Made by a program: the position numbers and the translations under genes. The notes below the pieces were generated by a model. The model ran no database searches and was not told the DNA's origin. It worked only from the letters and a program-made list of their open reading frames with translations. Shown piece after piece: positions 8,892-16,104 of a stretch of DNA of 16,528 bases (positions are counted from its first letter, which is position 1; every line of letters starts with the position of its first letter). Source of the DNA: an uncultured Lachnospiraceae bacterium (GTDB taxonomy: Bacteria > Bacillota > Clostridia > Lachnospirales > Lachnospiraceae); contig CAJUJM010000054.1 in assembly GCA_910586755.1 (NCBI GenBank), positions 1-16,528 of the forward strand, in the 5' to 3' direction.

Positions 8892-8918
8892 GGGATTTCT
8901 TACCCCGGGCAAGCAAAG

Positions 8919-8966
8919 AAAAATGCGCCGCGGCAGCCATAAACAAAACTGCCTCAGCGCATTTTT
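8919..8966. terminator. Bidirectional intrinsic terminator
   Basis: AAAAATGCGC...GGCAG pairs with CTGCC...GCGCATTTTT: a 10-bp outer stem, a 3-nt internal mismatch, a 5-bp inner stem and a 12-nt loop. Read on the minus strand it ends in TTTTTCTTT, so it terminates the cell-wall-repeat gene just before the parE promoter. The A-rich left flank would let it work in the other direction too. Confidence 0.82.
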
Positions 8967-8987
8967 ATGTTTAAAACCTCTATGGAA

Positions 8988-9482
8988 TTAGAAAAGCACG
9001 CCTTCCTCGTCTGCAAATCTTCCGTTAGGAGTGATCTGGTCTACATACATGACGCCTCTGGTGCTGTCCGGCTCAAACTCAAAGAAATACCAGTCCCCGC
9101 CGATCTTCTGCCAGCCGATAAGCATATGGCCGTCCTGCTCAAAGTAATAGTCTGCTTCGTCGATCTTCTGCCAGCCTTTTACCCGATATCCATCGCCGTC
9201 TAAATAATACCAGCTGCCATAATTGATCTGTAACCATACATTGCTTAAATAGGTTCCGTCCTCCAGTATATATCTGGTGCCGTGACTGTCACTCTCCCAG
9301 TGTGCCGCAACCGGTTTTGCCTCTAAAGGCTCTGTCTCCTGGACAGGCTTCCTGGCGTCAATGTAGAATACTTTCGGCTCTTCTGCCTCTTCCTCTGCCC
9401 CAAACACGGTCATGGGAACCAACGCCAGCAGAGCAGATACGGTAAATGCAGCCGTAAGCTTTAAAATACCCCTCGTCTTCAT
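8988..9482 (-). CDS. Small secreted protein with cell-wall/choline-binding-type repeats
   Basis: 164-residue predicted secreted protein. Residues 1-29 form a signal peptide (MKTRG, hydrophobic core, cleavage probably after VFGA). An acidic linker follows (30-60). The C-terminal part holds aromatic-glycine repeats of the CW_binding_1 type: GSWYYLDGDGYRVKGWQKI (89-107), then a second unit DYYFEQDGHMLIGWQKI and a third WYFFEFEPDSTRGVMYVD. Such repeats bind teichoic-acid choline, glucan or cell wall; the ligand here is unknown and there is no enzymatic domain. The frame stays open upstream to 9686 but that part lies within licT and has no signal sequence. The GGAGG site is 7 nt before the ATG at 9482 and 4 nt before the ATG at 9485; 9482 is preferred. 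It has its own promoter and terminator, so it is a single-gene unit. Confidence 0.75.
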   Translation of the reverse strand: MKTRGILKLTAAFTVSALLALVPMTVFGAEEEAEEPKVFYIDARKPVQETEPLEAKPVAAHWESDSHGTRYILEDGTYLSNVWLQINYGSWYYLDGDGYRVKGWQKIDEADYYFEQDGHMLIGWQKIGGDWYFFEFEPDSTRGVMYVDQITPNGRFADEEGVLF

Positions 9483-9522
9483 CATAAAACCTCCTGCATT
9501 TTTAATATTTCTTTTAAGGTCT

Positions 9523-9551
9523 ATTATGCGCTTTTTGTCGGTTTTTGTCAA
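9523..9551 (-). promoter_or_regulatory. Strong promoter of the cell-wall-repeat gene, overlapping the licT stop
   Basis: Minus-strand TTGACA (perfect -35), a 17-bp spacer and CATAAT. The -35 box overlaps the last codons of licT (stop at 9548-9550). Position, spacing and the following AGGAGG site at about 9490 all fit a dedicated promoter. Confidence 0.78.
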
Positions 9552-10408
9552 CCATGGGAATCCTCTCCGACTTTCTTTGAAGCTTTCTGAAGACGCTGGA
9601 TGTGGACAGTCAGGTACACCATCTCCTCTTCCAGCACTACATAAGGGGTGGTCCGTTCCATATAGGCCGCCACCTTTCCGGCACACTCATAGGCATCCAT
9701 ATACTGGATCCGAATCAAATCCATCAGGCTCTTCTCCCAGATCCGGGATTCCTTCTCATGCATAGCCCGCTGTATAAAAAACTTTAAATGGGTCACGAAA
9801 CGCTCGTAGTCCAGGGATTCCTCTTCAATCTCAATGTTGAAATGATACTTTACAATGTTGAGTACATCCTGAATAATCTTAGTCATAGCCTTGGAGCGCT
9901 CCATATCCAAATCCAGCTCGGAGTTTAAGATATGCATGGCAATAAAACCTGCCTCATCCACGGGCATCTCAATACCGGTATAGCGTTTAATGATGGCGAT
10001 AGCCTCTGTTCCAATCCGGTACTCGTGGTTGTAATAATGCTTAATTTCCCACAGCATGGAGTTGGTCAGCAAAATTCCCTGTCGGATGCGGTTAATGGCA
10101 AAGTTTAAATGATCCATCAGGGCGATATAAAGGCTCTCGTCCAGCTCTTTATTTAAAGAAATCTGGGCATAGGATACGATCTCGTTGGTCATATGCATGT
10201 ACTCGTAAGGAATCTCCCTGGCCAGACGCTGGAAGTTTAAAACCTGCTTTTCGTCAAAACGGGTAAACTGTTTTTCCACCCTGGCAGGATCTACCTCATC
10301 TCCAATTTTCCGTTTGAACCCGATGCCGTTTCCCATTAAAACCAGCTCATGGTTCTGCTCATCCACTGCTGCAATCACATTATTGTTAATAATCCGCGTT
10401 ACCTTCAT
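9548..10408 (-). CDS. licT: BglG/LicT-family transcriptional antiterminator with two PRD domains
   Basis: RNA-binding antiterminator that, when active, binds a RAT hairpin in the nascent leader and prevents formation of the overlapping terminator. The CAT RNA-binding domain is residues 1-55 (MKVTRIINNNVIAAV, NGIGFKRKIGDEV). PRD1 (about 65-170) and PRD2 (about 172-280) follow. The four regulatory histidines, H100, H159, H207 and H269, fall at the numbers known for B. subtilis LicT, and the 286-residue length also fits. In the family, phosphorylation by the sugar permease inactivates PRD1 and HPr phosphorylation of PRD2 activates. It is the last gene after bglP and bglA, 12 bp from the bglA stop, with only a weak AGAAG ribosome site, which suggests low or coupled translation. 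Its target RAT is visible at 14019-14046. Confidence 0.95.
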   Translation of the reverse strand: MKVTRIINNNVIAAVDEQNHELVLMGNGIGFKRKIGDEVDPARVEKQFTRFDEKQVLNFQRLAREIPYEYMHMTNEIVSYAQISLNKELDESLYIALMDHLNFAINRIRQGILLTNSMLWEIKHYYNHEYRIGTEAIAIIKRYTGIEMPVDEAGFIAMHILNSELDLDMERSKAMTKIIQDVLNIVKYHFNIEIEEESLDYERFVTHLKFFIQRAMHEKESRIWEKSLMDLIRIQYMDAYECAGKVAAYMERTTPYVVLEEEMVYLTVHIQRLQKASKKVGEDSHG

Positions 10409-10420
10409 GAAATTCTTCTT

Positions 10421-11848
10421 TCACAGATCTTCACCGTTGGAGGCGATGACCTTTTTGTACCAGTCAAAGGAAGCTTTTTTGCTTCTCTTTAACGTTCCGT
10501 TTCCGTCGTTGTCCTTATCTACGTAGATAAAACCGTAGCGCTTTTTCATCTCTCCCGTGCTGGCGCTGACCAAATCAATACATCCCCAGGGAGTATATCC
10601 CATTAATTCCACGCCGTCCAGATTTACCGCTTCTTCCATAGCCTGAATATGGGCTCTTAAATAGTCGATCCGGTACTGATCATCAATAAACCCGTTTTCA
10701 TCAGGCGTATCTACTGCCCCCAGGCCGTTCTCCACAATGAACAACGGCTTCTGATACCGATCATAAAGAGCGTTCATGGTAATCCGAAGGCCTAAGGGGT
10801 CAATCTGCCATCCCCACTGGGAGGCCTCTAAATAAGGATTTCTCAAAGTAGCAAATGCATTGCCTGAGGTCTGGCCGTATTTTTCCGGTTCCGCGCTGGT
10901 AAGTCTGGAAGAATAGTAGGAGAAAGAAATGAAGTCTACCGGGTGGGCGGCAAGAACCTTTTTATCTTCCTCTGTAATTCCAATATCAAAGCCTTCTCTC
11001 TCAAAGAACCTTAATGCGTAGGACGGATATTTTCCTCTGGACTGAACGTCAATGAAGAAGAAATTATCCCGGTTCTTCCGGAGAGCTTCCATCTGATCCC
11101 TGGGATCGCAGGTATATGCATAATATTGGCCTGCCGCCAGCATACAGCCGATCTTGTTTTCCGGATCGATCTCATGTCCAATACCAGTTGCAATGGCGGA
11201 TGCCACCAGCTCATGGTGAGCGGCCCGGTACTTGGACTCCTCCTGATTCTCCCCCTCTTCAAAAAGGATGCCTGCCGCCATAAAAGGCAGGTGGAGAATC
11301 ATGTTAATCTCATTAAAGGTGAGCCAGTATTTTACTTTGCCTTTATAGCGGGTAAACAGCGTCCGGCAGTATTTTACATAAAGATCGATCATTTCCCTGC
11401 TCTTCCAGGAACCAAACTTCCTGGTACAGGCCACTGGAGCGTCAAAGTGCACAATGGTAACCAAAGGCTCAATTCCATACTTATGGCACTCATCAAACAA
11501 TTCCTCGTAAAATTTTAAGCCTTCCTCATTGGGTTCTTCATCAAAACCATTGGGGTAGATTCTGGTCCAGGCAATGGACAGGCGGTAGCACCGAAAACCC
11601 ATTTCTGCGAACAGTGCAATGTCTTCTTTAAAATGACTGTACATATCAATGGCTTCATGACCAGGATAAAAATACCCCTCTTCGCACTCCAGCATCTTTC
11701 TGGTGCCGTTCATTACCGGCCTTCTGTCCGGTCCTGCCGGGATTAAATCTACGTTTGCCAGTCCTCTGCCTCCCTTGTTATAGCCGCCCTCGCACTGGTT
11801 GGCGGCAGTTGCGCCGCCCCATAAAAAGCCTTCCGGTAAATGTCCCAT
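10421..11848 (-). CDS. bglA: GH1 6-phospho-beta-glucosidase
   Basis: Hydrolyses phosphorylated beta-glucosides delivered by the PTS (cellobiose-, salicin- or arbutin-6-phosphate type) to glucose-6-phosphate plus the second moiety. 475 residues, (beta/alpha)8 barrel. N-terminal FLWGGATAANQCEGG is the family signature. The acid/base is E180 in LTFNEIN; the nucleophile is E373 in IVENG. The phosphate-binding signature is visible as S428 in LVSAS and K435/K436 and Y438 in EMKKRYGFIYVD, which separates phospho-glucosidases from plain beta-glucosidases. The ATG at 11848 has AGGAGG 6 nt upstream. It lies 14 bp after bglP, clearly the same operon. It is closely similar to the divergent copy at 14307, with long shared blocks in the C-terminal third. 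Confidence 0.95.
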   Translation of the reverse strand: MGHLPEGFLWGGATAANQCEGGYNKGGRGLANVDLIPAGPDRRPVMNGTRKMLECEEGYFYPGHEAIDMYSHFKEDIALFAEMGFRCYRLSIAWTRIYPNGFDEEPNEEGLKFYEELFDECHKYGIEPLVTIVHFDAPVACTRKFGSWKSREMIDLYVKYCRTLFTRYKGKVKYWLTFNEINMILHLPFMAAGILFEEGENQEESKYRAAHHELVASAIATGIGHEIDPENKIGCMLAAGQYYAYTCDPRDQMEALRKNRDNFFFIDVQSRGKYPSYALRFFEREGFDIGITEEDKKVLAAHPVDFISFSYYSSRLTSAEPEKYGQTSGNAFATLRNPYLEASQWGWQIDPLGLRITMNALYDRYQKPLFIVENGLGAVDTPDENGFIDDQYRIDYLRAHIQAMEEAVNLDGVELMGYTPWGCIDLVSASTGEMKKRYGFIYVDKDNDGNGTLKRSKKASFDWYKKVIASNGEDL

Positions 11849-11862
11849 ATGAAACCTCCTGA

Positions 11863-13821
11863 CTAAATGATTGAAATTAATGGTTCTCCAGCCTTTACAT
11901 CTTTTCCGGTCTCACCGGATACGTCTACAAATTCCGCAGAATTGGTAATCAGGATGGGGGTGGTTACATCATAACCGGCTTTCTTGATCTCTTCCATGTC
12001 AAACTCTACCAACAAATCACCGGTCTTAACAGCAGCCCCTGCCTGAGTCTTAATGTGGAAAAATTTTCCCTCTAATTTAACAGTATCCATACCAATGTGA
12101 ATCAGCACCTCCGCTTTGTTTGCGCCGGTAATACCGATGGCATGTCCGGTGGGGAACAATGCGGAAACCACGCCGTCACAGGGAGCGTAAACTTTGCCCT
12201 CTGCGGGAACAATTGCAACGCCCTGTCCTAATGCGCCGGAGGAAAATGCCTCGTCCTTTACCTCAGATAAAGGAACTACGCGGCCGGTAACCGGAGCCAT
12301 AACGGTGCCTTCTTCGCCTGCGATGTCAGCCTTATCCATAGCTTTAGGCTCTTCCTTCTTCTCTTCCTTAGGAGCGTCCTCTTTGTAGATCACCATAGTT
12401 GCCACAAAGGCAAGAACCATGGTAATTACTACTACAATTGCAATCATTTTAATGTCATATAATACATCGGTTATGCCCAGGGCCGCAATGGACTCTTCGC
12501 CGGGAATGAAAGTCGGGAAGCCAAATACTCCCAGACCTCCGGACATATATTTGGTAATTCCCAAAGCGCCTACTAAACCTCCGCCGATTGCAGCAGCCAC
12601 ACAGGAAATATAGAACGGGATCTTTTTCGGAAGGGTAATACCGTAAATAGCCGGCTCGGTAACGCCGCAGATACCGGAGATAAAAGCAGGCAGAGCCAGA
12701 GTTTTTAATTTCTTATCCTTTGTCTTCACAAACATTGCCAATACAACTGCTGTCTGTGCAAAGGATGCCACGAAGTTTGGAACCAGGAACTTATCGTATT
12801 TCAGGGTTGAATAATTGTTAAACATAATCGGGATAAGGCCCCAATGTAAACCGAAGATAACCAGGATCTGCCATACAAAAGCAACGATAGCTCCCGCTAT
12901 AATAGGACTGATGCTGTAAGCGCTCTGGCAAACCCAGCCGATACCGCTTCCCAGCCAGGACGCAACCGGACCGATTAACAGGAAAGATAACGGTACTGCC
13001 ACCATCAGAGTTAACAGAGGCACCATAAAACTTTTGATTACGTCCGGAACGTACTTTTTCCAGAAGGCTTCAATCTTGGCAGCAAACCATACCGAGAACA
13101 CGATAGGAACTACAGAAGAGCCATAACCTGCTGCAGGCCAGATAATGGGAAGTCCAAAAAAGGTCTTGTGAATATCCGTCTGCAGGAATGTACCGGAAAA
13201 TACGGTCATAATGGTATCACCGGAAGCCATTGCCGGGAACTTTACCTCCGCATACAGGAAAGCTGCCGCAATCGTCATAGCCGTAAAGTTGCTGAGTTTA
13301 AACTTCTGGGCTGCTGAATAGGCAAGCATCATAGGCAGGAAGTAGAAAAAGCCATCGCCGATAGAATACAGAATCATGTAAACACCGGAATCCTTAAAAC
13401 TATTGCCCAATAAAAATACTGCCAGTCCCAAAAGGCCTTTGATAATACCGGTTGCACACAACAGCGCCAGAATCGGGGTAAATACGCCGGACAGGGTGTC
13501 AATAAGCACTTCCACTGGTCCCCGTTTAGAAGCCCCCCCTCCTTCTTCTCCGCCGGAAACGCCGGTAGAGAACTTGCCAATCTCATTTACCACTGCGAAC
13601 ACGTCCGGAACATGGTTTCCAATTACAATCTGATACTGGCCGCCGCTTTGAATAACCGTTACAATCCCGTCGGTCTGCTTTAATACATCTGTGTTTGCCT
13701 TGCTTTCATCTTTTAAGCGGAAGCGCAGTCTGGTGATACAATGGGTAAGGCTGATTACGTTCCCCTTACCACCTACGTTTTGAATGATAATCCGAGCTAA
13801 TCCATCATACTTGCTAGCCAT
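11863..13821 (-). CDS. bglP: PTS beta-glucoside transporter subunit EIIBCA
   Basis: Imports and phosphorylates beta-glucosides using phosphate passed from HPr. Order is EIIB-EIIC-EIIA in 652 residues. EIIB (1-90) has the phosphorylated cysteine C28 in SLTHCITRLRFRLKD. EIIC (about 105-480) is strongly hydrophobic with GLHWG (H326) and the substrate-site motif GVTEPAIYG (E389). A charged linker (481-500, EEKKEEPK) leads to EIIA (about 505-652) with H560 in PTGHAIG and the phospho-acceptor H575 in EVLIHIGMD. The frame remains open to an ATG at 13902, but the family start MASKYDGLARII matches the ATG at 13821, which has GGAGG 7 nt upstream; the longer form would add 27 unrelated residues. In this family EIIB also phosphorylates and inhibits LicT, linking transport to operon control. 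First gene of the operon. Confidence 0.95.
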   Translation of the reverse strand: MASKYDGLARIIIQNVGGKGNVISLTHCITRLRFRLKDESKANTDVLKQTDGIVTVIQSGGQYQIVIGNHVPDVFAVVNEIGKFSTGVSGGEEGGGASKRGPVEVLIDTLSGVFTPILALLCATGIIKGLLGLAVFLLGNSFKDSGVYMILYSIGDGFFYFLPMMLAYSAAQKFKLSNFTAMTIAAAFLYAEVKFPAMASGDTIMTVFSGTFLQTDIHKTFFGLPIIWPAAGYGSSVVPIVFSVWFAAKIEAFWKKYVPDVIKSFMVPLLTLMVAVPLSFLLIGPVASWLGSGIGWVCQSAYSISPIIAGAIVAFVWQILVIFGLHWGLIPIMFNNYSTLKYDKFLVPNFVASFAQTAVVLAMFVKTKDKKLKTLALPAFISGICGVTEPAIYGITLPKKIPFYISCVAAAIGGGLVGALGITKYMSGGLGVFGFPTFIPGEESIAALGITDVLYDIKMIAIVVVITMVLAFVATMVIYKEDAPKEEKKEEPKAMDKADIAGEEGTVMAPVTGRVVPLSEVKDEAFSSGALGQGVAIVPAEGKVYAPCDGVVSALFPTGHAIGITGANKAEVLIHIGMDTVKLEGKFFHIKTQAGAAVKTGDLLVEFDMEEIKKAGYDVTTPILITNSAEFVDVSGETGKDVKAGEPLISII

Positions 13822-13945
13822 CTCGTTTCCTCCTTTTTTGGGCATATAGCTTGGTGTCCCGGCGCGTCCTGGCCGGGGCCGCATCCGGTACACAGCAGGC
13901 ATTCCGTCCTTTTAAGTCTTACCGGAAATCCTGCTTAATAGAACG

Positions 13946-14024
13946 AAAAAAAGACCCTCTCATACATTACAATGCCTGATTATATTCTCATATAAAAAGT
14001 GCACTTGTCGTATGACCCAGGTCT
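13946..14024 (-). terminator. Leader terminator of the bgl operon, mutually exclusive with the RAT hairpin
   Basis: On the minus strand AGACC (14024-14020) and TCATAC (14015-14010) pair with GTATGA (13965-13960) and GGTCT (13956-13952), followed by a run of seven T. The 5' arm uses the last bases of the RAT, so the two structures cannot form together. The loop is long (44 nt) and contains the palindrome AAGTGCACTT (13997-14006). Confidence 0.82.
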
Positions 14025-14046
14025 TGCCTAATAAAAGTAACAATCC
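14019..14046 (-). promoter_or_regulatory. RAT (ribonucleic antiterminator) site for LicT
   Basis: The minus strand begins GGATTGTTACT and ends GGCAAGACCT, the conserved flanks of LicT/SacY-type RAT hairpins as I recall them from B. subtilis bglP and bglS. The site is 28 nt, about two shorter than those, the difference being in the apical part. It lies about 30 nt after the predicted transcription start and overlaps the terminator. Confidence 0.88.
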
Positions 14047-14083
14047 ACGAAATCAACATGTTTTATTCGTTTGTTCTGGATGT

Positions 14084-14112
14084 ATTCTACAACAAAATTC
14101 CTGATTTTTCAA
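14084..14112 (-). promoter_or_regulatory. Promoter of the bglP-bglA-licT operon
   Basis: Minus-strand TTGAAA, a 17-bp spacer, TAGAAT. Transcription would start near 14077, giving a leader of about 256 nt that contains RAT and terminator before the bglP start codon. Confidence 0.75.
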
Positions 14113-14194
14113 TAGGTGTTTTATATTTTTTTTATTTTCTTTAAAATTTTCTAATTTTCCCCGGCAATCTGCACAATCCATTTTTCTATAAGTT

Positions 14195-14224
14195 ATGGAC
14201 AGCCTGACAATTCTTTGCTATACT
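14195..14224 (+). promoter_or_regulatory. Extended -10 promoter of the divergent GH1 gene
   Basis: TGC directly precedes TATACT (14219-14224), forming an extended -10 element; an imperfect -35 ATGGAC lies 18 bp upstream. The start would be near 14231 with a leader of about 76 nt. No RAT-like sequence follows it. Confidence 0.55.
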
Positions 14225-14306
14225 TTACCCAACAATTTTCTTACGAGCCGGCAGATGACGTGCAGCGGCCCGTGCCGATAGAACGAAAGGGAGGAATGAA
14301 CAATTT

Positions 14307-15719
14307 ATGGAAATGAACAAGGATTTTTTGTGGGGAGGCGCTACGGCGGCCAACCAGTACGAAGGAGGCTATCAGGAAGGAGGACGGGGCCTTTCTGTCA
14401 ATGATGTGGAAAAAGGCGCCCGCCACGGCGTTCAGCGGGAGATCCATGACCAGATCTATCCGGACGCCTACTACCCCAGTCACGTTGCGGTAGACTTTTA
14501 CCATCACTACAAAGAGGATATTGCCCTCTTTGCCGAGATGGGATTTAAATGTTTCCGTTTATCTATCTCCTGGAGCCGGATCTTTCCTAACGGCGACGAG
14601 GATACCCCCAATGAGGAAGGCTTAAAATTTTATGACAGGGTATTTGATGAGATGGCCAAATACAATATGGAACCGGTTGTCACCATCAACCACTACGAAA
14701 TGCCTTTAGGGCTGGTAAAAAAATACGGCGCCTGGAGGGACCGGCGTCTGGTAGACTTTTTCCTGCGTTACTGTGAAGCCATTTTCACCCGTTACAAAGG
14801 CAAGGTTCACTACTGGCTGACACACAACGAGATCAATGCCCTTATGCTTTCCTGGCGGCCCTGGCATCAGGCCGGTATTATTTACCAGGATGGGGAGAAT
14901 AAGTCCCAGACCATGATCAATGCCGCCCATTACCAGCTTTTGGCCAGCGCTAAGGCTGTGATCCTGGGCCACCAGATTGATCCGGAAAATAAGATTGGCT
15001 GTATGCTCTTGTATCCCCTGGCCTATGCGGCTACCTGCCGTCCCGGCGATCAGATTCTGGCCATGAAAAAGTTAAATAAGACTTATTATTTTGGCGATGT
15101 CCACTGCCGGGGCTACTACACCAATGTTTGTACCTCTATTCAGCGGGATTTAAACGCCTACCCGGCCATGGAACCTGGTGATGAGGAAATTCTCCGGCAG
15201 GGCACTGTAGATTTTGTGGCCTTCAGTTACTATTTCTCCGCTGTAGAGGGAGAGAAGGTGGAAACTACAGAAGGCAATCTGGTATCCGGCGGCAAGAATC
15301 CCTATCTGCCTGCCACGGACTGGGGCTGGCAAATTGATCCCATGGGCCTTCGCACCTCCTTAAATTACCTTTATGACCGCTATCAGAAACCCCTGTTTAT
15401 TGTAGAAAACGGGATGGGCGCTGTAGATACTCTGGAAGCAGACGGTTCCATCCAGGACGACTACCGTATCGACTACCTGAGCCGCCATATTAAGGCCATG
15501 ATAGATGCTGTGGAACAGGATGATGTTCCGGTTATGGGCTATACCCCCTGGGGCTGCATTGATCTGGTCTCCGCCGGGACCGGAGAGATGAAAAAGCGCT
15601 ACGGATTTATCTATGTGGATAAAGATGACGAGGGCAACGGCACTTTGGAGAGAAAGAGAAAGAAGAGCTTTTATTGGTACAAAGAAGTCATCCGCACTAA
15701 TGGGGAGTGTCTCAGATAA
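14307..15719 (+). CDS. Second GH1 6-phospho-beta-glucosidase
   Basis: 470-residue GH1 enzyme expected to cleave PTS-phosphorylated beta-glucosides. FLWGGATAANQYEGG opens the barrel. The acid/base is E175 in LTHNEIN, where His replaces the Phe or Met usual before Asn; the nucleophile is E367 in IVENG. The phosphate signature is S422 in LVSAG and K429/K430 and Y432 in EMKKRYGFIYVD. It resembles the bglA copy throughout but differs strongly at residues 31-60, 179-195 and 270-335, parts that include substrate-facing loops in GH1 enzymes, so a different aglycone preference is plausible. The best ribosome site, GGGAGG at 14289-14294, is 12 nt before this ATG, rather far; M3 (14313) is an alternative start but is farther still. 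It is divergent from the bgl operon, with its own promoter. The downstream hairpin may end its transcript. Confidence 0.93.
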   Translation: MEMNKDFLWGGATAANQYEGGYQEGGRGLSVNDVEKGARHGVQREIHDQIYPDAYYPSHVAVDFYHHYKEDIALFAEMGFKCFRLSISWSRIFPNGDEDTPNEEGLKFYDRVFDEMAKYNMEPVVTINHYEMPLGLVKKYGAWRDRRLVDFFLRYCEAIFTRYKGKVHYWLTHNEINALMLSWRPWHQAGIIYQDGENKSQTMINAAHYQLLASAKAVILGHQIDPENKIGCMLLYPLAYAATCRPGDQILAMKKLNKTYYFGDVHCRGYYTNVCTSIQRDLNAYPAMEPGDEEILRQGTVDFVAFSYYFSAVEGEKVETTEGNLVSGGKNPYLPATDWGWQIDPMGLRTSLNYLYDRYQKPLFIVENGMGAVDTLEADGSIQDDYRIDYLSRHIKAMIDAVEQDDVPVMGYTPWGCIDLVSAGTGEMKKRYGFIYVDKDDEGNGTLERKRKKSFYWYKEVIRTNGECLR

Positions 15720-15777
15720 GTCTTTTAATAGGGATTTGCTCCCGCTGGATTATCATATCTTATCAGAGCAAAATTCG

Positions 15778-15819
15778 CACAAATCGAACAATTTTGTTGA
15801 TAAAATTGTTCGATTTGTG
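15778..15819. repeat. Perfect 18-bp inverted repeat, probable toxin-antitoxin operator
   Basis: CACAAATCGAACAATTTT and its exact complement are separated by GTTGAT. The repeat covers the -35 box and all of the spacer of the toxin-antitoxin promoter and abuts the TATAAT box. This is the expected place for an autoregulatory Phd/YefM-type operator. Neither strand has a T-tract, so a role as terminator of the preceding GH1 gene is weaker, though a hairpin could still hinder read-through. Confidence 0.7.
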
Positions 15820-15825
15820 TATAAT
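15797..15825 (+). promoter_or_regulatory. Promoter of the toxin-antitoxin operon
   Basis: TTGATA, a 17-bp spacer and a perfect TATAAT. The -35 box sits at the centre of the inverted repeat, so repressor binding there would block polymerase directly. Predicted start near 15832. Confidence 0.8.
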
Positions 15826-15888
15826 TAACAAGAGAGATTCTCTTTTTAATGCGATAATTATTTGTTCTTCAAGAAAGGGGATAATGAT

Positions 15889-16104
15889 ATGTCTATTACT
15901 GCAACTGAATTAAAAATTAATCTTGGCAAATATCTTACGCTTGCAGAAACAGAAGATATTTATATTACTCGTAATGGAAAAGTTGTTGCAAAATTGTCCA
16001 ACCCATATCAGGACAGAGTAGATGTTGCTAAGTCATTATTTGGTGTTCTTTCAAATGATATGACTCTGGAAGAAGCACGGGAAGAAAGGTTGAATACAAT
16101 ATGA
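15889..16104 (+). CDS. Phd/YefM-like antitoxin
   Basis: 71-residue small protein, the expected size for a type II antitoxin of the Phd/YefM superfamily. The start MSITATELKINLGKYLTLAE fits the N-terminal DNA-binding fold (beta strand, then helix), and IYITRNGKVVAKLSN is the second hallmark (strand-turn-strand with R/NGK). The C-terminal tail (about 45-71, SLFGVLSNDMTLEEAREERL) is charged and helical, as needed to wrap the toxin. The frame extends to a TTG at 15862, but AAAGGGG lies 8 nt before the ATG at 15889. The stop TGA overlaps the toxin ATG (ATGA). It likely represses its own promoter through the inverted repeat. Codons are clearly AT-richer than in the genes to the left, suggesting acquisition. 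Confidence 0.82.
   Translation: MSITATELKINLGKYLTLAETEDIYITRNGKVVAKLSNPYQDRVDVAKSLFGVLSNDMTLEEAREERLNTI

Larger units (their letters stand above)
13822..14306. other. Divergent control region between bglP and the second GH1 gene
   Basis: This 485-bp gap has no credible gene. It holds, from right to left, the promoter of the plus-strand GH1 gene (14195-14224), an AT-rich spacer (14101-14160), the bglP promoter (14084-14112), the RAT site (14019-14046), the leader terminator (13946-14024) and about 120 bp of untranslated leader. That last part contains a GC-rich hairpin (CCCGGC 13858-13863 with GCCGGG 13872-13877) close to the bglP ribosome site. No clear catabolite-response element was found. 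Confidence 0.8.

Noticed and set aside
9486..9686. 67-residue N-terminal extension of the cell-wall-repeat protein
   Set aside because: It lies inside licT in another frame; the signal peptide and ribosome site place the start at about 9482, after the promoter.
13822..13902. 27-residue N-terminal extension of BglP
   Set aside because: The family start and the strong ribosome site fit the ATG at 13821; the extension is Arg/Pro-rich leader translated by chance.
14101..14160. AT-rich tract as a possible replication origin or curved-DNA element
   Set aside because: No DnaA-box cluster or iterons are visible; it is explained as UP-element-like spacer between divergent promoters.
14225..14306. 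Possible second RAT in the leader of the plus-strand GH1 gene
   Set aside because: No GGNTTGTTACT-like or GGCAAGACC-like sequence and no terminator with a T-run are present.
15735..15772. TTTGCTC...GAGCAAA inverted repeat after the second GH1 gene
   Set aside because: Only 7 bp with a 24-nt loop and no T-tract; too weak to call a terminator.
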